Below, in pieces: positions 58,250-64,000 of a stretch of DNA of 64,000 nt (position 1 is the first letter of the stretch; each line of letters begins with the position of its first letter). Source of the stretch: Muscardinus avellanarius (Eukaryota; Chordata; Mammalia; Rodentia; Gliridae); contig OY726563.1 in assembly GCA_963383645.1 (NCBI GenBank), positions 37,517,331 to 37,581,330 on the forward strand, written 5' to 3'. The translations under genes were made by a program, and so were the position numbers. The notes under the pieces are model-generated. The model was not told where the DNA came from. It made no database searches and saw nothing but the letters and a program-made list of their open reading frames with translations.

Positions 58250-58446
58250 CATACTGGAGATGGAACCCAGGGGCATTCTACCTCTGAGGTACAACCCAGC
58301 CCTATTTTCTCTTCTTTATTTTGAAACAGGGTCTCACTGAGTTGCAAAGGGCCTCACTAAGTAGCTGAAGTTGGCCATAAACAGTGATCCTCTCATTTCA
58401 GCCTCCCAAATGCTGGGATTACAAGTATGTGCCAGCACACCCAGCT
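58250..58446 (-). mobile_element. Composite B1-ID SINE
   Basis: 'ATACTGGAGATGGAACCCAG' to 'GTGCCAGCACACCCAGCT'. Confidence 0.85.
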
Positions 58447-59099
58447 TCTGTTTTTCTCTTAAATCTACCTCCATTAGGTTGTTCTACCTAAACTGTTTTT
58501 ATAGAGGCCAACAAAGATCTCCACAATGCCAATTCCAATGCTTCGTTTTTGGTGAACATCTAACTTGTTTAATTAGCAGCTACTGGCATAAATGACCACT
58601 CCTTCCACGATATTCTTGCTTCACTGAGCTTCCAAGAACATGTTCTCTTGAGTTTTCTCCTTCCTACCAACGTATCTGCTCCTTTTTTAGCTTTACTACA
58701 GTTTAGCATCATGCTTGAAATACTATGTACATACTGATGATTCCAAATTTATACCACTAGCTCAGATCTCTTTCCTATAGTCCATTCACATCCAACTGCC
58801 TATCAATATCTCTACTTGATATCTAATAGACATCTCAAACTTGAATTATTCTAAAATTGAGCTTCTAGTCTTCCCCAAACCTACTAACAGTGTTATACAC
58901 AGTCTCTTCCATCTCAGAAGCTGGCAATCCCACCCTTCCAGTTGCTTAGGCCAAAACCTTGAGAGATGTCATGATGTCATTTATCTCCTCACTTCTTTCA
59001 CACCTCATATCTCATCCACTAGGAAATCCCATTGGCTCTACCCTCAAATTATTTTAAGATTCCACTATTTAATTTCATCAGTTCCACCGCACTCACCCT

Positions 59100-59785
59100 G
59101 ATTTGAGCCACTATAACTTTTCTTGTGGACTACTTACGGTAGCTTTGTAACTACTCTCAATTCCACCACTGCCTTCTGTACTCTACTTTCAACACTGTCT
59201 TGAAGGGATTCTTTTAACACACAATCCAGATCAAGTTACTTCTCTGCTCAAATATCTCAGTTGTCCCTCCTTATCAAAATAAAAAGAGTTCTTATAATGT
59301 AGTCTAAGAGGGCTTCTTTGATCCCCTGTTATCTCTCTGTGTGCTCTGCTCTTTAATTATCTACTCTATCCTTCTTGTCCTCCTAAATGATTCCTGCACA
59401 TCCCAAGAAGGCTTCTTGCTTAGTCAGAACCTTGCTCACTGACTGTTCCTTCTGCCTGGAGCACATTTCTTCCATTCAGTAAGGTCCATCAGAACACACT
59501 ATTTAAAATTGTAACTGGGGTCACTCATTGGTCCTGTACTCTCAGTTCCCCTTTATCCTTTTCATAACAACTTAATACCTCTTCATTTTTTCCACAGCAC
59601 TTAACACCTTATATATGCTACAAAATATCCTTGAATATTATATTTATCTATCTGAATAATTCTTGCAGCTAAGATGAAAGTTCTAAGAGGGTAAGGCTTT
59701 GTGACCCTTTTTTTCCACCTATGTATCTCAAAGACCTGAGGTGTTTGCCTCACTTCAGGTGCTCAATAAATATTTGTTTACTAAG
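59100..59785 (+). mobile_element. L2 LINE 3' remnant
   Basis: 'TTACTTCTCTGCTCAAATAT', 'TTCCTTCTGCCTGGAGCACA' and the closing 'GGTGCTCAATAAATATTTGT' are the conserved L2 3' end in forward orientation. Confidence 0.65.
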
Positions 59786-59793
59786 AAAATGAA

Positions 59794-60026
59794 TGGAGCT
59801 GAATAGGGTGCCTCATACATGCAATCCCAGTACCTGGGAGGCTGAGACAAGAAGATCAAAGATTTGAGGAGAGGGTCAACAGTTTAGTGAGACTCTTAGC
59901 AACCTAGCAAGCACTTGTTTCAAAATCTTAAAAAATAGGGCTGGGGGTATAGCTCAGAGATAGGACACCCCAGGGTCCAATTACCAGTGCCTCCCCCCAA
60001 CAAAAAGAAGAAAAAAAGAAAAGAAA
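59794..60026 (+). mobile_element. Composite B1-ID SINE at the end of an L2
   Basis: 'GAGCTGAATAGGGTGCCTCA' to 'CCAATTACCAGTGCCTCC', then an A-rich tail. Confidence 0.78.
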
Positions 60027-60114
60027 TGGCTCACCCAGACCCATATATCAACTAAAAACCTCAAAAATAGCTAGAGCTATAGTCTTATGGTTAGAAGACA
60101 TATAAAGCCTTTTT

Positions 60115-60270
60115 TGTGGTACTGGGGATGGAACTCAGGGGCATCCTACCCCTGAGCTAGACCCCCAGCCCTATTTTTAATTCTTTATTTTGAAACAGGG
60201 TCTCACTTAGTTGCAAAGGGCCCAAGTGGTTGAGGCTGTTCAAAAACTGTGATCTTCCCATCTCAGCCTC
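60115..60270 (-). mobile_element. Composite B1-ID SINE, 5'-truncated
   Basis: Flanks CATATAAAGCCTTTTT at 60099-60114 and 60270-60285. The 'GGGATTACA…GCCACCACGCCC' left end of the family is missing although the duplication is intact, so truncation happened at insertion. Confidence 0.87.
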
Positions 60271-60285
60271 ATATAAAGCCTTTTT

Positions 60286-61823
60286 AGTGATAGGAAATGT
60301 ATTTTAAGAGGGAAAAGTGGCTGATGGGTACAATATCTGAAACATCAGAGATTAAGATTACACCATGAATTTTGGGATGCTATTGCTATCTGGCCATAAA
60401 TGAATATGAATATGGGAATATACATATATGTTTATGTGTGTGTGTGAGACAGAGAGAGTGAATATGAATGAATGAATATATATGGTCATGAATAAGTACG
60501 GGACAATAATCTTCCTGGTGGGAAGGCATTTGTCCCTTTTATCTACTATTAAGAACTGGATCAGTGAATATTTATTCTACTTATTGCATTCTCTTATTTA
60601 TCTACTCCTTTTATTATTAGGAAAAATATTTATGAGCTCCCAAGTCTGGTAAACTAATAATCCCCAAGCCCTGTGATAAGTATAGGTTTTGTGATAAGAC
60701 TGTACTCCAGAAGTCAGATTTCCCTAGATTCAAATTCTAGTAACAAAAAACTAGCTATGTGAGCTTGAACAAGTTTCAAAGCCTTGGTTTCCTCATGTGA
60801 GTAATGAGTACAATAATATTATATACTTTCCAGTGCTGTCTTCAGGATTAAAGGAGACCAAGTATTATAATAGTAGTTTACACAGTAACTGCTAATTGCT
60901 TAGTGGCATTATTAAATAGTAGCAATATTATTAGAGTTATAATCAGCAGAATATTGTTGGCACAGAGCAAACAAAGCAGTGAGAAAGATATTATTCTGAT
61001 TCTCCCAAGTCAGACTAGACAACAAGCCCAGCATGCTACCAGAGTGATGTTTCACTTGGACAATAAAGATGTTCATATCCATCAAGAATCTCAAAGGCTC
61101 TAATTTGAAAGTTTATTCTCATAGTAGAAATCATTGACCTCCTAACAATAGCACCCAATAAACTTGTTCTAATAGCAATATATAAAATAAACATATATCT
61201 TATGTAAGTTTATGTACCAATTGATAGTTTATTTGTATTAAGAAACTATTCTCTGTATGCTTTGTGAGATCATCTTCCTTAGGTTCTTATAGTTTTGAAA
61301 TCTTGGGCCATTCAAATACATATATGACTCTCTAGCAGAATGTGCCAGTTACTATGGAAACAAGGTCACTGTGTGGGAGGAGCTTGATGGAAATGTATTC
61401 CTGGCACAGAACGAACAGTGGACAGAAAGAAATGAAATTAGAGTCAGGTGTGCCTCTAACACCATCCTCTAGCCACTATAGCATGGCATGAACAAACAAT
61501 ACCATCTGCAGTCAAGGTTCTGTGGGCAAGTTTACACAGTATAGACAAAAAAAGATACTAAGTCAACTACCCTCAAAGAACTACTTTCCCCTGGGTTCCA
61601 GAAGTAACACCCTAGATAATATTTCACCTTGTTTACTTATAAGAAAACTTCCATCTCTTTTTACAATAGGGACATTTTTCTTGCCCATCTCCTTTGGGTG
61701 GCTGTCCTTAAAAACAGCAGTCAGGGAAAACTGTCCACTAAAATCCTTTGCTGGTACCTCACTATAAACACTATTATCAATAATAAAGAATGAAGAGTAA
61801 GTCAGTGTCCCTTGTGTGATGAA
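60286..61823. other. EFHC2 intron, mostly unrecognised
   Basis: Contains a GT/GA-rich stretch (60435-60480) and the MIR at 60690; otherwise no recognisable element. Confidence 0.45.
60690..60895. mobile_element. MIR remnant
   Basis: 'GATTCAAATTCTAGTAACAA', 'CTAGCTATGTGAGCTTGAAC' and 'TTGGTTTCCTCATGTGAGTA' match MIR. Confidence 0.6.
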
Positions 61824-61945
61824 AATCAGTGGTTCTCAAAAACTTATGTGCCTCCCAATCCTCTGGCAGGAAGACAGGGTTGTGAAAACACTGTGCTGCC
61901 CCCTCCCCAGAATTCTATGTCTCAGTTGGTCTGGAGAGAGACAAA
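61824..61945 (+). mobile_element. MER5-like hAT-Charlie remnant
   Basis: 'CAGTGGTTCTCAAAAACTTA', 'CCCCTCCCCAGAATTCTATG' and 'CTCAGTTGGTCTGGAGAG' match the same miniature hAT family as at 57484. Confidence 0.6.
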
Positions 61946-61960
61946 AGAATTAGCTTTTCT

Positions 61961-62149
61961 AAGCCAGATATGGTGGTGCATGCATGTAATAACAATATTT
62001 GGGATGCTAAAACAGGAGGATCATGGGTTTGAAGTCAGCATCAGCAACTTAGCAAGGCTCTAAGCAACTTATGAGACGGTTTCCAATAATTAGATTAAAT
62101 AGAACTGGGGGTAGCTCATAAATAAAAGTCCCTGGATTCAATCCCTAGC
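61961..62149 (+). mobile_element. Composite B1-ID SINE with CA tail
   Basis: 'AAGCCAGATATGGTGGTGCA' to 'TTCAATCCCTAGCAACAC', then a CA array to 62197; GAATTAGC flanks on both sides. Confidence 0.83.

Positions 62150-62197
<48 letters not shown>
62150..62197 (+). repeat. CA microsatellite at SINE tail
   Basis: 24 CA units replacing the poly(A) of the SINE at 61961. Confidence 0.95.
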
Positions 62198-62199
<2 letters not shown>

Positions 62200-62420
62200 A
62201 ATTAGCATCTATAACAAGTATGAGGACCACACTTTGAGTAGCATTAAGTTTAAAATTTAAAGTATTTAAAAATAAAAGATTATTTCTTGAAAAATAAAGG
62301 ACATCATGTCATAGCAAAGACAGACTTTCCAACATTATGTGAAATTCCCAATAAGAGATTTCAACCATTTTTATAGATATAGCACAACTATTGTTTTCTT
62401 TCATTTAAAGGTTTGACAAA

Positions 62421-62618
62421 AAGTGGGTGTGGTAGGGCATACCTATAATCCTAGTACTTAGTTGGGAAGCTGACACAGGAAGATAGCAAGCTCAAGACTT
62501 TGTGAGACTCTGATAATGTACCAATAGCCTGTTTCAAAACAAAAAATAAAAAGAGTGGAGGGTATAGCTTGGAGGTAGAACACCCCTGGGTTCAATTTCC
62601 AGTACCATAAAAAAAAAT
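62421..62618 (+). mobile_element. Composite B1-ID SINE
   Basis: 'AAGTGGGTGTGGTAGGGCAT' to 'TTCAATTTCCAGTACC' and an A tail. Confidence 0.82.
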
Positions 62619-63079
62619 TTAGCAACATATGACTCCACTCAAATTGACCAAATTCAGGATGCTGTCTTTATCTTCTCCTTCTTCTAGTCTTAGTACATGT
62701 TCCCTTTATCGTTTTTCTCTGCAGGATCTCCCAACCCATTACTGTCTTCACACAAAACTGCAATTTTTAGTCTGCATTCTATTTAAGCATCTACAGTATT
62801 TTCCCATCACTTTTTCCCTGACTTCTTTCTCTAAGCTATACTCCCTCCAAAAGCAAAAAAGAGCCATGGGCAGTGCCTACATTCTATATGCATGACTCAG
62901 GTAGATTCCATCTCTTGTGTGTTAAGAATACCTTTGAAAATCCATCTCTGAAATTATATTTAGCCACATGGGCAATCAAATGTTACCAAACTTAACCAAC
63001 CCTTTCAAGTCAAAACAATGACATTAATGGCCAAAATAACATTTTGTATAACACTTAGAGATCATTAAAATCTCTATAG

Positions 63080-63404
63080 CAGGGGTTGGCAAACCACAGT
63101 TCACTGCCTAGACCCAGATGGCCACCTATATTTACATGGTCTTTGAGCTAAGAATAGCTTTCAAATTCTTAAAGAGTTGAGAAAATCAAAAGAAGAATAG
63201 TTTGTGATATGTAAAATTATATGAAACTTAAATTTTAGTATCCATAAAAATGGCTTTGTTGGAACACAGTCACACATACGTTTACATTCTATCTATGGCT
63301 ACTTTCACATCACATCTGAATGGTTGTGACAGAGATCATATGACTCACAAAGTAAAATTATTTACTATCTGACCCTTAAGTTTGCTGACCCACCCTCTGT
63401 ATCA
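63080..63404. mobile_element. hAT-type non-autonomous DNA transposon
   Basis: Terminal inverted repeats 'CAGGGGTTGGCAAACCACAG' at the left and 'AGTTTGCTGACCCACCCTCT' at the right enclose 'GGCTTTGTTGGAACACAGTC', 'CTATCTATGGCTACTTTCAC' and 'TTTACTATCTGACCC'. This is a common old mammalian hAT miniature element. Confidence 0.75.
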
Positions 63405-63429
63405 TTTTGTAGACATTATATTTAGGAAA

Positions 63430-63461
63430 GAGAGAGACAGACAGGCAGGCAGGCAGACAGA
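63430..63461 (+). repeat. (CAGA)/(CAGG) short tetranucleotide array
   Basis: GAGAGACAGACAGGCAGGCA then GGCAGACAGA. Confidence 0.9.
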
Positions 63462-63707
63462 TTGGTACATAGGAAAAGGCAACATAGATTGAGGATAATA
63501 TGAATCCTCCACATGACACGTTAAAATAAGTGTTCAAGTAAGAACCTAGCAACACTGGCATGTTGATCAATTTCACTAAAAAGATACAACATTTCCCTAA
63601 ATATAAAATCAGATAAGTTTCATGACACCTGTTTCATCATAAGGACTATGTAATAAATCCAGAACACATTTGAAAAGATAGGACTAAAATCATTCTTCCC
63701 CAAGCAC

Positions 63708-63873
63708 CTGTCTTCTTCCATGAACTTCTTGAAGTTCTTCCGGTGAGGTGTGGGAATGAGGCCTATGCAGGAACGAAGAGAATCCTCTTCAGACCCAAAG
63801 CCAGTGTAAGGTGGAAATTTCCTTTCTATCTTTGGAGGAGAAGGAGCCTTGCATGAAATGGAAGTAAATTTCT
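63708..63873 (-). CDS. EFHC2: EFHC2 coding exon: linker before third DM10 domain
   Basis: 166 nt exon, the most upstream one in the window. The acceptor is a pyrimidine-rich stretch ending TTATAG just right of 63873; the donor is GACAG|GTGCTT at 63708/63707. It starts with the last two bases of a codon, encodes 54 whole codons, and ends with two bases (AG) that complete a serine with the next exon. The peptide contains KAPSPPKIERKFPPYTGFGS, then EEDSLRSCIGLIPTPHRKNF and KKFMEED. The 'PPY-GFGSEEDSLR-C' stretch is a hallmark of the EFHC family between the second and third DM10 domains (EFHC1 has a related LPPYNGFG). The start of the third DM10 domain is at the exon end. The next upstream exon is outside the window. 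No stop or frame break is seen, so this looks like a functional exon. Confidence 0.93.
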
Positions 63874-64000
63874 CTATAACAAAACAAAGGCAAAAAACAT
63901 CAATATTTTCTTTTGCTTTGATTATGGCTGTTTTGAAAGGTTTGTTATGATTTCAAGATGAACATGGAGATCTTTATAGACTATTTTAAACTCTTTCAAA

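Larger units (their letters stand above)
7273..63873 (-). other. EFHC2: EFHC2 gene, internal to 3' portion (six coding exons seen)
   Basis: Minus-strand gene span. Six exons keep one reading frame across introns with GT...AG borders, and the joined product reads as the second half of EFHC2: linker, third DM10 domain, EF-hand region, start of the C-terminal part. Family knowledge: EFHC1 and EFHC2 are axonemal proteins of motile cilia that bind inside doublet microtubules, carry three DM10 domains and a C-terminal EF-hand, and EFHC2 is X-linked in placental mammals. The paralogue EFHC1 fits less well: exon sequences such as GGMFLKR, NADEYTLNYME and TVGKLIDQE match EFHC2 as I remember it, not EFHC1. 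No promoter, start codon, stop codon or polyadenylation site of this gene is inside the window, so both ends are missing. Intron lengths in transcription order are 8037, 2929, 2268, 40821 and 1618 nt. Confidence 0.93.

Noticed and set aside
1..64000. CRISPR arrays, bacterial operons, rRNA or intact tRNA genes
   Set aside because: Spliced mammalian exons and SINE/LINE content show a vertebrate genome; tRNA-like boxes found belong to ID and MIR SINEs.

Overview
This is a mammalian, almost certainly rodent, nuclear genomic window. It is AT-rich, intron-dominated and crowded with interspersed repeats. The lineage clue is the SINE type: at least 28 copies of a composite SINE (B1-like left part fused to an ID/tRNA-like right part that ends in a 'gggttcaatccccagtacc' type sequence) plus free-standing ID monomers. 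This resembles the B1-dID elements of squirrel-related rodents. The genus cannot be fixed from the sequence alone.

The only protein-coding host gene I can support is on the minus strand: the 3'-middle part of EFHC2 (EF-hand domain-containing protein 2, a paralogue of the ciliary doublet-microtubule inner protein EFHC1, X-linked in placental mammals). Six coding exons are visible with consensus splice sites and compatible phases. In transcription order they are 63708-63873, 55528-55670, 52402-52598, 50003-50133, 8984-9181 and 7273-7365. Together they give 928 nt (about 309 codons): the segment before the third DM10 domain, the third DM10 domain, the degenerate EF-hand and the start of the C-terminal region. 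The upstream exons lie right of 64000. The terminal exon(s), coding roughly the last 60-70 residues, were not found and probably lie left of position 1. Introns are 8037, 2929, 2268, 40821 and 1618 nt. The 40.8 kb intron holds most of the window.

Layout from left to right: 1-7272 is the intron 3' of the last visible exon (purine tract, MIR, an LTR-like repeat, a CA array, a small inverted LINE-1). 7273-9181 holds two exons. 9182-50002 is the giant intron, with LINE-1 tails in both orientations, MIR, L2 and MaLR remnants, many SINEs, and at 32522-35291 the most interesting object. 50003-55670 holds three exons separated by SINE- and LINE-rich introns. 55671-63707 is an intron with L2, hAT and SINE copies. 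The last exon follows at 63708.

The best candidate for something undescribed is the 2.77 kb LINE-1-derived element at 32522-35291. It has a GC-rich 5' UTR with two ~207 bp repeat units and an ORF1p reading frame, but no ORF2. In place of ORF2 it has a block of old LINE-1 in reverse orientation, then a LINE-1 3' tail, and the whole is bounded by a 15 bp target-site duplication. A second, 5'-truncated copy at 53248-53617 carries the same antisense-LINE/tail junction. This suggests an amplifying chimeric, ORF1-only ('half-LINE') family rather than a one-off rearrangement. It landed inside an older ~70 bp LINE-1 micro-insertion that has its own target-site duplication.
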